Positions 41,586 through 50,658 of a stretch of DNA of 64,000 bases are shown here, piece after piece. Both the position numbers and the translations under genes were made by a program. A model generated the notes under the pieces. The model had not been told where the DNA came from. It saw only the letters and a list, made by a program, of their open reading frames with translations, and did not search any database. Positions within the stretch are counted from its first letter, which is position 1. The number at the start of each line of letters is the position of its first letter. The stretch spans positions 434,001 to 498,000 of the forward strand of contig NZ_LR594675.1 of assembly GCF_901827205.1 (NCBI RefSeq). Reading direction: 5' to 3'. The DNA comes from Variovorax sp. PBS-H4. Lineage in GTDB: Bacteria; Pseudomonadota; Gammaproteobacteria; Burkholderiales; Burkholderiaceae_C.

Positions 41586-42194
41586 TTACTTCTTCGGCTG
41601 CTGCGGACCGAAATCGACCGTTGGCGGGGTGGAGATCTGGGCCTCGTTCTGCACGCTGAAGTTGGCCTTGGGGTCATAGCTGAAGATCTTGGCCGTGAGG
41701 TTGGTCGGGAAGCTGCGTGCCAGCACGTTGTACTCCTGCACCGTCTGGATGTAGCGGTTGCGCGCCACCGTGATGCGGTTTTCGGTTCCTTCCAGCGTCA
41801 CGCGCAGGTCGCGAAAGGCCTGGTTGGCCTTCAGGTTGGGGTACTGCTCGGCGACCACCATCAGGCGCGACAAGGCGCTGGAGAGTTCGCCCTGCGCCTG
41901 CTGGAAGCGGTTGAAGGCCTCGGGGTTGTTGAGCGTCTCGGGCGTGACCTGGATCGACGTGGCCTTGGCGCGCGCCTCGATCACTTTCGTCAGCGTCTCC
42001 TGCTCGAAGTTGGCTTCGCCCTTGACGGTGGCCACGATGTTCGGCACGAGGTCGGCGCGGCGCTGGTACTGGTTGAGCACCTCGCTCCAGGCCGACTTGC
42101 TCGCCTCGTCGAGGCGCTGGAAGTCGTTGTAGCCGCAGCCTGCGAGCGACAGCGTCGCAAGGAGGATCAGGAGCCAGCGTTTCATGCTCACCAT
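41586..42194 (-). CDS. lemA: LemA family lipoprotein
   Basis: The protein has 202 residues. A short signal with lipobox LSLAGC puts the lipid at Cys20. The LemA fold follows: YNDFQRLDEASKSAWSEVLNQYQRRADLVPNIV, then NPEAFNRFQQAQGELSSALSRLMVV and EGTENRITVARNRYIQTVQEYN. The start at 42194 (MVSMKRW) has GAGGG eight bases upstream; the ATG three codons later is an alternative. LemA is a four-helix envelope protein of unclear function that recurrently pairs with TPM proteins, as here. Confidence 0.9.
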   Translation of the reverse strand: MVSMKRWLLILLATLSLAGCGYNDFQRLDEASKSAWSEVLNQYQRRADLVPNIVATVKGEANFEQETLTKVIEARAKATSIQVTPETLNNPEAFNRFQQAQGELSSALSRLMVVAEQYPNLKANQAFRDLRVTLEGTENRITVARNRYIQTVQEYNVLARSFPTNLTAKIFSYDPKANFSVQNEAQISTPPTVDFGPQQPKK

Positions 42195-42246
42195 ATTCGA
42201 AGCCCTCTTCGTCGTTCGTGCGAAAAGGCGAAGGTAGCATAGGCCG

Positions 42247-43026
42247 ATGGCGGTCGATCCTCTCCAGGCCTTGCAGGCTGCAAACCGCAGGGCGCCGCCG
42301 CTGCGCCGGGACGAAGGCACGCTCCTGATCGCCGGTGCCACCGGGGCGCTGGGCCAGGAGCTGGTCCGGCGGCTTGCCGGCCGGCATCGCTTCGAGCACA
42401 CGCGTGTGCTGGCGCGCGAACCCATTCGCGACGGACTGCGCGGCGTCGAGACCGTGCTGGCGCCGGGCCCCGATGTTGCACACTGGCCGCGCAGCGCGGC
42501 CGACGCTGCGCTGGTGCTGTTCGAGCCGCCGCGCCTCTACTACGACCGCGAACGCGCGCTGTGGACGCCCGAGCCGGCGCAGCTGCCCGCGCTCGCGGCA
42601 TGGCTGAAGGCCTGCGGCGTGCGCACGCTGGCCGTTGTCCAGCCGCACGATCAGGGCCGGCTCCCGGAGGCACTCAAGCGTGGGCTGGCGAGCCTGGACG
42701 AAGAGGCGGTGGTGGCCCAGGGCTTCGAGCGTGTGATCATCGTGCGCACGGCGCGCAAGCCCACCGCGGCGCGCTTCGGCAATATCGGCGAGCGGCTGGC
42801 AGCCTGGATGCTGTCGATCGGACGCTTGATGGTGCCCGCCAGCGAGCAGCCGGTGCGCGCCGGCAAGGTGGCGGAGCTGGTCGACGTGGCGCTGCGCATC
42901 GCGCCGCCGGGTGTCCACGTGGCCGCGCCGGAGCTCGTGTGGCAGGCCGCCCAGGGCGAGCTGCAGGCGGTGGCCGAGGCCTGGCTGCTGGGCGGGCTCG
43001 GCGACGCCCGCAACGAAGAGGCGTGA
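42247..43026 (+). CDS. NAD(P)-binding Rossmann-fold protein (atypical SDR-like)
   Basis: The protein has 259 residues. The nucleotide-binding motif LLIAGATGALGQELVRRLAG lies at about 26-45, followed by an alternating strand/helix pattern with RVLAREP and VRTLAVVQPHD. It lacks a clear YxxxK active site, so it may be an atypical NAD(P)H-binding or regulatory protein of the NmrA/HSCARG type. It is divergent from lemA with a 52-base gap and starts a rightward set of four conserved genes. Function unknown. Confidence 0.65.
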   Translation: MAVDPLQALQAANRRAPPLRRDEGTLLIAGATGALGQELVRRLAGRHRFEHTRVLAREPIRDGLRGVETVLAPGPDVAHWPRSAADAALVLFEPPRLYYDRERALWTPEPAQLPALAAWLKACGVRTLAVVQPHDQGRLPEALKRGLASLDEEAVVAQGFERVIIVRTARKPTAARFGNIGERLAAWMLSIGRLMVPASEQPVRAGKVAELVDVALRIAPPGVHVAAPELVWQAAQGELQAVAEAWLLGGLGDARNEEA

Positions 43027-43127
43027 ACGAGCCACCGATGCCGGCCCCATTCCGGCCGCCTGATGCGCGGGCGACCGATGCGCTCGACCCGCCCGAGGCA
43101 AAATCGCCTCTTCCAGCCGCAGCCACC

Positions 43128-43577
43128 ATGCCCAAGACCAAACCCAGTGCCGCCGCCGTGGCCGGCACGGCCGACGATATCGAGGCGTCCTTCTACGAGG
43201 CGCTGCAGCGGGGCGACATCGACGCGCTGATGGCCTGCTGGGCGGACGAGGACGAGGTGTTCTGCGTTCATCCCGGCGGCCCGCGCCTCGTGGGCGCCAC
43301 TGCAATCCGCGCTGCCTTCGAGCAGATGTTCGCCAACGGCGCGATCCATGCCACGCCGGCCCACGTGCGCAGGGTGGAGTCGCTCGCGAGCGCCGTGCAC
43401 AACGTGCTGGAGCGCATCGAGGTGCTGACGGCCGAGGGGCCGCGCCACGCCTTCGTGCTGGCCACCAACGTCTATCACAAGACCGCGCAGGGCTGGCGCA
43501 TGGTGGCCCACCATGCGAGTCCGGGCATGGTGCATGCGCCCGACGAGGCGGACGAGATCCCGCAGGTCCTTCACTGA
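43128..43577 (+). CDS. NTF2/SnoaL-like domain protein
   Basis: The protein has 149 residues. The fold is recognisable from IEASFYEALQRGDIDALMACWADEDEVFCVHPGG, then AAFEQMFANG and WRMVAHHASPGM, the pattern of the DUF4440/SnoaL-like group. Such proteins have diverse or unknown roles. The ATG at 43128 is favoured because the fold begins soon after; GTG at 43023 and ATG at 43038 would add a Pro/Ala-rich leader. The stop overlaps the next start (TGATG). Confidence 0.75.
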   Translation: MPKTKPSAAAVAGTADDIEASFYEALQRGDIDALMACWADEDEVFCVHPGGPRLVGATAIRAAFEQMFANGAIHATPAHVRRVESLASAVHNVLERIEVLTAEGPRHAFVLATNVYHKTAQGWRMVAHHASPGMVHAPDEADEIPQVLH

Positions 43578-44545
43578 TGCAATACGTCGCCCCGCGCTGG
43601 TTGCCTGGGGGCAACCTCCAGACCATCTGGCCCGCGCTCTGGGCTCGGCGGGTCGAGGCACCGCTGCCCGCTTACCGCCGCGAACGCTGGGCCACGCCGG
43701 ACGGCGACTTCATCGACGTCGACTTTCTCGCGGCGCAAGGGCCCGCGCCGCGGCCGCTGCTGGTGCTCTTCCATGGGCTCGAGGGCTCCTCGAAGAGCCA
43801 CTATGCCGAGGCCTTCGCGGCCCACGCAATGGCGCGCGGCTGGGACTACGCAGTGCCGCATTTCCGCGGCTGCAGCGGCGAGATCAATCTCGCGCCGCGG
43901 GCCTACCACTCCGGGGACTTCGAGGAGGTGGGCTGGATCCTCGGGCGCCTGCGCGAGCGGCAGGCCGGCCCCATGCTCGCGGCGGGTGTCTCCTTGGGCG
44001 GCAATGCGTTGTTGCGCTGGGTCGAGGAAGCCGGCTCGGAGGCCGCGAAAGTCGTGCGCGCGGTCGCATCGATCAGTGCCCCGCTGGACCTCGCGGCGGG
44101 CGGCGCCGCCATCGGCCAGGGTTTCAACCGCCTGGTCTACACGCGCATGTTCTTGGGCAGCATGAAGCCCAAGGCACTGGCCAAGCTGGCCCAGCATCCG
44201 GGCCTGTTCGACCGCGAGGCGTTGATGGCCGCAGCCGACCTGCATGCCTTCGACAACGTGTTCACCGCGCCGCTGCATGGCTTTCGCGACACCGACGACT
44301 ACTGGCGCCGCGCCTCGGCCAAGCCGCACCTGGGCGCGATCCGCATTCCGGCGCTGGTCGTGAACGCGACCAACGATCCCTTCGTGCCGGCGGCCAGCCT
44401 GCCGCGTCCGGAGGAGGCGGGCCGCCATGTCACGCTCTGGCAGCCGGCCCATGGCGGCCATGTGGGCTTCCCGATGGGACCACCACCGGGCCACGTGCTC
44501 GGCATGCCGGAGCGCGTGGGCGACTGGCTCGCTCAGCACCTCTGA
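43577..44545 (+). CDS. YheT-family alpha/beta hydrolase
   Basis: The protein has 322 residues. It begins YVAPRWLPGGNLQTIWPAL, the signature start of the YheT/ABHD1-3 group. The nucleophile elbow is GVSLGGNALL, the acid lies in NATNDPFVP and the catalytic His in HGGHVGF. The HGLEGSSKSHYA oxyanion region is intact. Related enzymes hydrolyse lipids or esters, but the physiological substrate of bacterial YheT is not settled. It overlaps the NTF2-like gene by one base. Confidence 0.88.
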   Translation: MQYVAPRWLPGGNLQTIWPALWARRVEAPLPAYRRERWATPDGDFIDVDFLAAQGPAPRPLLVLFHGLEGSSKSHYAEAFAAHAMARGWDYAVPHFRGCSGEINLAPRAYHSGDFEEVGWILGRLRERQAGPMLAAGVSLGGNALLRWVEEAGSEAAKVVRAVASISAPLDLAAGGAAIGQGFNRLVYTRMFLGSMKPKALAKLAQHPGLFDREALMAAADLHAFDNVFTAPLHGFRDTDDYWRRASAKPHLGAIRIPALVVNATNDPFVPAASLPRPEEAGRHVTLWQPAHGGHVGFPMGPPPGHVLGMPERVGDWLAQHL

Positions 44546-44595
44546 CGCGGCTTCGTCCGATGGCGAAGCGGCGCCATCCGCGCCAGAATCCCTGC

Positions 44596-45138
44596 ATGGA
44601 CGACATCGTCAAACAAGCGCTCGCCAAGTGGCCCAACGTGCCGCACTGCTACGGCTGGCTCGGCCTCGACGCGCGCGGCAACTGGTACATGCGGGACGAC
44701 CGCACGCAGGCCGCGGGGCCGTTCCCGGTCGCCAAGGGCTCGCTGCTGAAGCACGAAAAGCTGATCGACTTCATCCAGCGCAACTACGACCACGACGAGC
44801 GCGGCCAGTGGTTCTTCCAGAACGGGCCGCAGCGGGTCTATGTGGAACTCGAAGCCGCACCGTGGGTGTGGCGGGTCGGCGAGGACTTCAGCGTGCGATC
44901 ACATGCCGGCGATCTGGTCGAGCCTTCGGCCAGCCTGGTCGACGAGCACGGGCGGCTCTACCTGGCCGCGCCGCTGGGGCTGGGCCTGGTGCACACGCAG
45001 GACATGGGGTTTGCGGCCGACGCGGTCGAGCAGGGGCGCTGGGTCCCTGAGAACGTGCGTGCCGCGGACCTGCCGGGCCGCTATGGGCATGTCATGAGCC
45101 CGGCCGCGGCCGCTGCGATGGCCCCCCCAGCGCACTGA
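44596..45138 (+). CDS. Conserved protein of unknown function (possible DUF2946 family)
   Basis: The protein has 180 residues. It starts MDDIVKQALAKWPNVPHCYGWLGLD and contains YDHDERGQWFFQNGPQRVYVELE, blocks conserved among Burkholderiales proteins that I recall as DUF2946, though I am not certain of the family name. It is a soluble protein with no cysteine motif or known active site. The start at 44596 gives this conserved N-terminus. A strong terminator follows the stop within 25 bases. Confidence 0.6.
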   Translation: MDDIVKQALAKWPNVPHCYGWLGLDARGNWYMRDDRTQAAGPFPVAKGSLLKHEKLIDFIQRNYDHDERGQWFFQNGPQRVYVELEAAPWVWRVGEDFSVRSHAGDLVEPSASLVDEHGRLYLAAPLGLGLVHTQDMGFAADAVEQGRWVPENVRAADLPGRYGHVMSPAAAAAMAPPAH

Positions 45139-45160
45139 GACGCCGAACACCGCATGCGAA

Positions 45161-45190
45161 AAAAAAGAGCCCGCGTACGGGCTCTTTTTT
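45161..45190. terminator. Bidirectional rho-independent terminator
   Basis: A perfect 13-bp stem AAAAAAGAGCCCG/CGGGCTCTTTTTT has a CGTA loop. It gives a T tract in both directions and lies between the convergent unknown gene (+) and the cytochrome gene (-). It should stop transcription from both sides. Confidence 0.93.
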
Positions 45191-45216
45191 GTGAGCGATC
45201 CGAAGACCTGCTTTGC

Positions 45217-45837
45217 TTACTGCTTGGCGGGTTCGGAAGCCGGCGCCGCAGCCGCATTCGCAGCTGCGCCTTCCTGGGCACCGGCAGCGGCCGGCCGGTC
45301 GGGCACCGGGAACTTGGCGCCGCCGGCATTGGCCATGTAGACCACCGCACGGCCGATCTCGGTGTCCTCGAAGTCGCCACCGCCCTGGGGTGGCATGGCA
45401 CCCTTGCCCTTGAGCGCGTGTTCCAGCAGGGTGTCGTAGCCCTGCCCGATGCGCGGGCCCCAGGCAGCGGCGTCGTTGAGGTGCGGGGCGCCCGGGATGC
45501 CGGGGGCGCCATGGCAGGCCACGCACTGTGCCTTGAACACCGCCTCGCCAGCTGCCAGCGGCCGGTTGGCGTCGCGGATCTCGATCGAGCCGACCTTCTT
45601 GAGGCGATCGGCAAGTTCGCGGTCGCGCTCCTGCTTGGTGACGCCATAGAGGGCCATGCCGGAGCCCTGTACCTCGCCCGAGGGATGGTTGGCGGAGGTC
45701 ACATAGGAGACCAGGCCGACGATGATCAAGATCGGCGCGATGAAGGAGAAGAAGACTGCCAGCAGCAGTTGCTTGGGGTTCTTGATGGGGCCCGTGTGGG
45801 CATCTTCTGTGGCCTGGTAGTGCGCGTCGTCGCTCAT
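45217..45837 (-). CDS. Membrane-anchored cytochrome c5 family protein
   Basis: The protein has 206 residues. An uncleaved N-terminal anchor (about 24-47, LLAVFFSFIAPILIIVGLVSYV) is followed by a periplasmic region with one heme site, Cys105-x2-Cys108-His109 (QCVACHG). The likely axial Met lies in KGAMPPQGGG, a c5-type feature. A low-complexity Ala/Pro tail follows (PAAAGAQEGAAANAAAAPAS). The start at 45837 has GAGGACCC upstream. It probably carries electrons to a terminal oxidase; no oxidase genes are adjacent. Confidence 0.88.
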   Translation of the reverse strand: MSDDAHYQATEDAHTGPIKNPKQLLLAVFFSFIAPILIIVGLVSYVTSANHPSGEVQGSGMALYGVTKQERDRELADRLKKVGSIEIRDANRPLAAGEAVFKAQCVACHGAPGIPGAPHLNDAAAWGPRIGQGYDTLLEHALKGKGAMPPQGGGDFEDTEIGRAVVYMANAGGAKFPVPDRPAAAGAQEGAAANAAAAPASEPAKQ

Positions 45838-45931
45838 TGGGTCCTCAGTGTGGGGGCTCGTCGGGCTTTTTGTAATCAACCGCGGATTATAGAGAGGCGC
45901 CCGAAGGCGCCTGTGGCGATTGCCTCCGGAT

Positions 45932-47353
45932 TCAGCGCGTGGCCCATCCTCCGCCCAGCGTCTTGTACAGCACCACCTGGTTCTGCAGTTGCGCGAGCTG
46001 GATCTGAACCGCTGCCTGCTGCGCGCCGTAAAGCGAGCGTTGCGAGTCGAGAAGGTCCAGCGCGCTCGCGATGCCGTTGCGGTAGCGCAGGTCCGAGAGC
46101 CTGAAGCGCACCGATTCGGCCTCCGTCTGCGCGCGCAGGGCGCGCAACTGCTCACCCAGGGTGGCGCGGCCGGCCAGCGCATCGGAGACTTCGCGGAAAG
46201 CGGTCTGGATCGACTTCTCGTATTGCGCCACGGCGATGTCGCGGCCAGCTCTGGCCGACTCCAGCCCCGCCTGGTTGCGGCCGGCGTCGAAGATCGGCAG
46301 CGTCAACTGCGGCGTGAAGGCCCAGGCCTTGGTGCCGCGTTCGAACAGGTTCGAGAACTCGCTGCTGGCGGTGCCTATCGACGTGGTCAGCGCCACGCGC
46401 GGGAAGAAGGCGGCCCGCGCCGCGCCGATGTTGGCGTTGGCCGCGATCAGCTGCTGCTCGGCCGCGCGGATGTCGGGCCGTTCGCCCAGCAGATCGGAAG
46501 GCAGGCCGGCCGGCAGCTCTGCCATCGGCGCGACCGAGTCCAGGCCCCGCTCACCGCCTTCGGTGGCCTCGGGCGGCACGGGGGCGCCGAGCAGCAGCGC
46601 CAGCGCGTTCTCGTCCTGCATGCGCAGGCGCCGCTGCTCGGCGTAGGAGGCGCGCGCGCTCTCCGCCAGCGAGTCGGCCAGGCGCAGATCGATTTCCGAG
46701 GCCACGCCGCTGTCGAAGCGCAGCCGGGTGAGCTTCTGCGACTCCTCACGGGTGCCCAGCGTCTGGCGCGTGATCGCCAGCAGCTGGTCGTCCGCGATCA
46801 ACGTGAGCCAGCCACTGGCCACTGCGCTGACGAGGCTGATCTGCGTGGCCTTGCGCGACTCCTCCGTAGCAAGGAACTGCGCCAGCGCCTGTTCCTTGAG
46901 GCTGGCGATTCGGCCGAAGAAGTCGAGCTCCCAGGCCGTGATGCCGAGGTTGACCGAATAGGTCGACGCCACGCTCCCGCCCAGGCCCGCCGCCCGCAGC
47001 GGATTCGGGCTCGAGCGCGAACCGCTGGCGGCCACGTCGAGCGTCGGGAACTGCGCCGCGCGCTGGATCTGGAACTGGGCGCGGGCTTGCTCGATGTTCG
47101 CAACTGCGACGCGCAGGTCGCGGTTGTTGGCGAGCGCCATGTCGATCAGCTTCGCCAGCCGAGGATCGGTGAAGTAGTCCTGCCAGGCCAGCGTCGAGAC
47201 CGGTGAGGCACCGGCAGCGGCGGACTGCGCGCCGGGATAGCTGGCCGGGACCGGCGCGGCCGGGCGCTCGTACGTCGGAATCAGCGAGCAGCCGGCCAGT
47301 ACCATGGCGGCCGCACCGGCGAGGGCAGTGGAAACGAAATTCTTTTTGATCAT
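45932..47353 (-). CDS. RND efflux outer-membrane lipoprotein (OprM/NodT family)
   Basis: The protein has 473 residues. The lipobox VLAGCS puts the lipidated Cys at position 22. Two OEP repeats follow, typical of TolC-type trimeric channels: WQDYFTDPRLAKLIDMALANNRDLRVAVANIEQARAQ in the first half, and RPDIRAAEQQLIAANANIGAARAAFFP and YEKSIQTAFREVSDALA in the second. The ATG overlaps the end of the RND pump gene by four bases, so all three efflux components are in one operon. Confidence 0.93.
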   Translation of the reverse strand: MIKKNFVSTALAGAAAMVLAGCSLIPTYERPAAPVPASYPGAQSAAAGASPVSTLAWQDYFTDPRLAKLIDMALANNRDLRVAVANIEQARAQFQIQRAAQFPTLDVAASGSRSSPNPLRAAGLGGSVASTYSVNLGITAWELDFFGRIASLKEQALAQFLATEESRKATQISLVSAVASGWLTLIADDQLLAITRQTLGTREESQKLTRLRFDSGVASEIDLRLADSLAESARASYAEQRRLRMQDENALALLLGAPVPPEATEGGERGLDSVAPMAELPAGLPSDLLGERPDIRAAEQQLIAANANIGAARAAFFPRVALTTSIGTASSEFSNLFERGTKAWAFTPQLTLPIFDAGRNQAGLESARAGRDIAVAQYEKSIQTAFREVSDALAGRATLGEQLRALRAQTEAESVRFRLSDLRYRNGIASALDLLDSQRSLYGAQQAAVQIQLAQLQNQVVLYKTLGGGWATR

Positions 47354-50300
47354 TGGGCGGGGCTTTCTTCGATGCCTGCGGCCTGGGCGTGGCGCCTATC
47401 GACCTCGCGCTGGCGTTCGCTGCCCTTGAACAAGCCGCGCACCACCACGAAGAACACCGGCACGAAGAACACGGCCAACGCCGTGCCGGTCACCATCCCA
47501 CCGATCACGCCGGTGCCGATCGCACGCTGGCTTGCCGAGCCCGCGCCCGAGGCCAGCACCAGCGGCAGCACGCCGAGGCCGAAGGCCAGCGACGTCATCA
47601 CGATCGGCCGAAACCGCAGGTGGGCGGCCGCCAGCGCGGACTCCACCACGCCCTTGCCCTGCGCCTGCAGGTCCTTGGCGAACTCGATGATCAGGATCGC
47701 GTTCTTCGCCGACAGGCCGATGATGGTGATCAAACCGACCTGGAAGTACACGTCGTTCGAGTAGGCGCGCAGCAGGGTTGCGAGCAGCACGCCCAGTACG
47801 CCCAGCGGCACGACCAGGATCACCGCCAGCGGAATGGTCCAGCTCTCGTACAGCGCGGCGAGGCACAGGAACACCGCGAGGATCGAGAAGGCGTACAGCA
47901 CGATCGCCTGCGCGCCCGCGAGCTTCTCCTCACGCGACTGGCCCGTCCACTCGTAGCCGAAGCCAGCGGGCAACTGGGCGGCGAGCTTTTCGACCTCGGC
48001 CATCGCTGCGCCGGAGCTGTAGCCCGGCGCAGCCGAGCCCGAGATGCGGACGGCCGGATAGCCGTTGTAGCGCACCGTCTGCTGCGCGCCGGTGATCCAG
48101 CGCGTGCTCGCGAAGGCCGAGAGCGGCACCGGCTCGCCCTTGCTGTTGCTGGCGTTCAGCCTGAGCAGATCGTCGGGCTGCATGCGCGCCGGCGCGTCGG
48201 CCTGCACCACCACGCGCTGCAGGCGCCCCTGGTTCGGGAAGTCGTTGATGTAGCTGGAGCCCAGCGCCGTCGACAGCGTGCTGTTGATGGCGTCGAAGCT
48301 CACGCCTAGCGCATTCGCCTTGTCGCGGTCGATGTCGATCTGCAGCTGCGGCGCGTCTTCGAGGCCGTCGGGACGCACCTGCGTCAGCAGCGGGCTCTTG
48401 CTGGCCATGCCCAGCAGCTGGTTGCGCGCGTTGGTCAGCGCCTCGTGGCCGGCACCGCCGCGGTCCTGCAGGCGGAAGCTGAAGCCGCTGGCGTTGCCCA
48501 GCTCGGGAATGGGGGGCGGCGACAGCGGATAGATGAAGGCGTCGCGGATGCCCGACAGGGCCCCGAAGGCACGGCCTGCCACCGCGTCGGCCGACTGGCC
48601 CGGCTCGTGGCGGTGCTCCCAGTCCTTGAGCGTCACGAATGCGAGGCCCGCGTTCTGGCCCTGGCCCGAGAAGCTGAAGCCGAGCACGCCGACGATGCTC
48701 TGCACCTCCGGCTGCTTCAGGATGTACTTCTCGACCTCCTGCATGACCGACAGCATGCGTTCCTGGGTCGCGCCTGGCGGCAGCTGCACGTTGACGATGA
48801 TGTAGCCCTGGTCTTCCTGCGGCAGGAAGGAGGTCGGCAACTGGCGGTACACCAGCACCACCGCCCCGATGATGGCGGCGTAGATCACCAGGTAGCGTGC
48901 CGCGCGCTTGAGGATGCGCGCCACCAGGCTCTCGTAGCCCTTCGCCGTGCGCGTGAAGCCGCGGTTGAACCAGCCGAAGAAGCCGCGCTTCTCGTGGTGG
49001 TGGCCGGCCTCCACCGGCTTCAGCAGCGTGGCACACAGCGCCGGCGTGAGCGACAGCGCCATGAAGGCGGAGAAGCCGATCGACGCCACCATCACCGCCG
49101 AGAACTGGCGGTAGATGTTGCCGGTCGACCCGGAGAAGAAGGCCAGCGGCACGAACACCGAGATCAGCACCACCGTCACGCCGACGATGGCGCCGGAGAT
49201 CTGGCGCATGGCCTTGCGCGTGGCCTCGAGCGGGGAGAGTCCCTCTTCGCTCATGATGCGCTCGACGTTCTCCACCACCACGATCGCGTCGTCCACGACG
49301 ATGCCGATCACCAGCACCATGCCGAACATGGTCAGCACGTTGATCGAGAAGCCCAGCCCCAGCAGGATGCCGAAGGTGCCCAGCAGCGCAATCGGCACGA
49401 CGATCGTCGGAATGAGCGTGTAGCGCCAGTTCTGCAGGAACAGGAACATCACCAGGAACACAAGCGCCACCGCTTCGAACAGCGTCTTCACCACTTCGGT
49501 GATCGAGATGTTGACGAAGCGCGAGCTGTCGTAGGGAATGCTCCACTTCACGCCCTGCGGGAAGAAGCGCTCGAGCTCGGCCATCTTGGCCCGGATCGCC
49601 TTGGCCGAGGCGAGGGCGTTGCCGCTGGGCGAGAGCTGCACACCGATGCCGACGGCCTGCTGGCCGTTCAGCCGCGCCGAGGTGGCGTAGCCTTGCCCGC
49701 CGAGCTCGATGCGCGCCACGTCCTTGAGCCGCACGGCGGAGCCGTTGGTGTTCGCGCGCAGCACGATGTCGCCGAACTGCTCGATGGTGGTGAGCTGGCC
49801 GTTGACCACCACGGTCGCCGCGATCGCCTGGCCCGGCACGTTGGGCAGGTCGCCGATGGTGCCGGACGACACCTGCGCGTTCTGGGCCCGGACTGCCGCG
49901 TTGACGTCGGCCGCCGACAGGTTGTAGCCCTGCAGCTTGGCGGGATCGATCCAGATGCGCATGGCACGCTCGGTGCCGAACAGTTGCGCCTGGCCAATGC
50001 CGGCCACGCGCTGCAGCTCGGGCACCACGTTGCGCGAGGCGTAGTCGCCCAGCGCCGTGGTGTCGATCGCCGGGTTGTCGGAGGACAGCATCGTGAACAG
50101 CAGGAAGTTGTTGCGCGACTTGTCCACGCGCACGCCCTGCTGCGTCACCGCGGCCGGCAGCCGCGGCGTCGCCCGCGACAGGCGGTTCTGCACGTCCACC
50201 TGGGCCAGGTCCGCGTTGGTGCCGGTCTCGAAAGTGATGGTGATGGTGCCGGTGCCGTCTGCCTGCGCCACCGATTCCATGTAGATGAGCCCGGGCGAGC

Positions 50301-50511
50301 CGTTCATCTCGCGCTCGATGACCGACAGCACGCTGTCCTCCAGCGTCTGGGCAGAGGCGCCGGGGTAGGCGACGTTGATGACGATGGCGGGCGGCGCCAC
50401 CGGCGGGTATTGCGCGATCGGCAGCTGCGTGATCGCCACGCCGCCCACCACGATGATGAACAGCGCGATCACCCACGCAAAGATGGGTCGCTCGATGAAG
50501 AACTTTGCCAT
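47350..50511 (-). CDS. RND multidrug efflux inner-membrane transporter (AcrB/MexB type)
   Basis: The protein (1053 residues) is of the HAE1 family with 12 membrane helices and two large periplasmic loops. It opens MAKFFIERPIFAWVIALFIIVVGG, the standard start. The proton-relay aspartates lie in GIVVDDAIVVVENVER, and the helix-4/10 region includes SAKNAILIIEFAKDLQAQGKG. It exports hydrophobic drugs by proton exchange, working with the adaptor and OprM-like channel of the same operon. Ribosome site AAGGAGCG at 50520-50527 is good. No damage seen. Confidence 0.95.
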   Translation of the reverse strand: MAKFFIERPIFAWVIALFIIVVGGVAITQLPIAQYPPVAPPAIVINVAYPGASAQTLEDSVLSVIEREMNGSPGLIYMESVAQADGTGTITITFETGTNADLAQVDVQNRLSRATPRLPAAVTQQGVRVDKSRNNFLLFTMLSSDNPAIDTTALGDYASRNVVPELQRVAGIGQAQLFGTERAMRIWIDPAKLQGYNLSAADVNAAVRAQNAQVSSGTIGDLPNVPGQAIAATVVVNGQLTTIEQFGDIVLRANTNGSAVRLKDVARIELGGQGYATSARLNGQQAVGIGVQLSPSGNALASAKAIRAKMAELERFFPQGVKWSIPYDSSRFVNISITEVVKTLFEAVALVFLVMFLFLQNWRYTLIPTIVVPIALLGTFGILLGLGFSINVLTMFGMVLVIGIVVDDAIVVVENVERIMSEEGLSPLEATRKAMRQISGAIVGVTVVLISVFVPLAFFSGSTGNIYRQFSAVMVASIGFSAFMALSLTPALCATLLKPVEAGHHHEKRGFFGWFNRGFTRTAKGYESLVARILKRAARYLVIYAAIIGAVVLVYRQLPTSFLPQEDQGYIIVNVQLPPGATQERMLSVMQEVEKYILKQPEVQSIVGVLGFSFSGQGQNAGLAFVTLKDWEHRHEPGQSADAVAGRAFGALSGIRDAFIYPLSPPPIPELGNASGFSFRLQDRGGAGHEALTNARNQLLGMASKSPLLTQVRPDGLEDAPQLQIDIDRDKANALGVSFDAINSTLSTALGSSYINDFPNQGRLQRVVVQADAPARMQPDDLLRLNASNSKGEPVPLSAFASTRWITGAQQTVRYNGYPAVRISGSAAPGYSSGAAMAEVEKLAAQLPAGFGYEWTGQSREEKLAGAQAIVLYAFSILAVFLCLAALYESWTIPLAVILVVPLGVLGVLLATLLRAYSNDVYFQVGLITIIGLSAKNAILIIEFAKDLQAQGKGVVESALAAAHLRFRPIVMTSLAFGLGVLPLVLASGAGSASQRAIGTGVIGGMVTGTALAVFFVPVFFVVVRGLFKGSERQREVDRRHAQAAGIEESPAQ

Positions 50512-50524
50512 GCGGGCGCGCTCC

Positions 50525-50658
50525 TTACGGCTTCGCGGCCGGAGCCGACGCGGCGTTGGCGGGCGCGGCCGGAGCTGCTGCGGAGGCGGGTGCCGGAGCG
50601 GTCCAGGGCACCGGCTTCACCGCAGCGCCGGGAGGCATCATCATCAGCTTCTGGAAGC
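50525..50658 (-). other. Out-of-frame 3' tail of the efflux adaptor gene
   Basis: In the frame shifted relative to the adaptor gene, the DNA continues as GFQKLMMMPPGAAVKPVPW followed by a Pro/Ala-rich tail ending PAAKP and a stop at 50525-50527. This is the usual C-terminal region of AcrA/MexA-type adaptors (VDGFQKL...). It restores a normal 15-base spacing to the pump start. The adaptor frame appears to lack one C (one of CC expected in GAAGCCGTC) next to 50658. See the corresponding finding. Confidence 0.75.
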
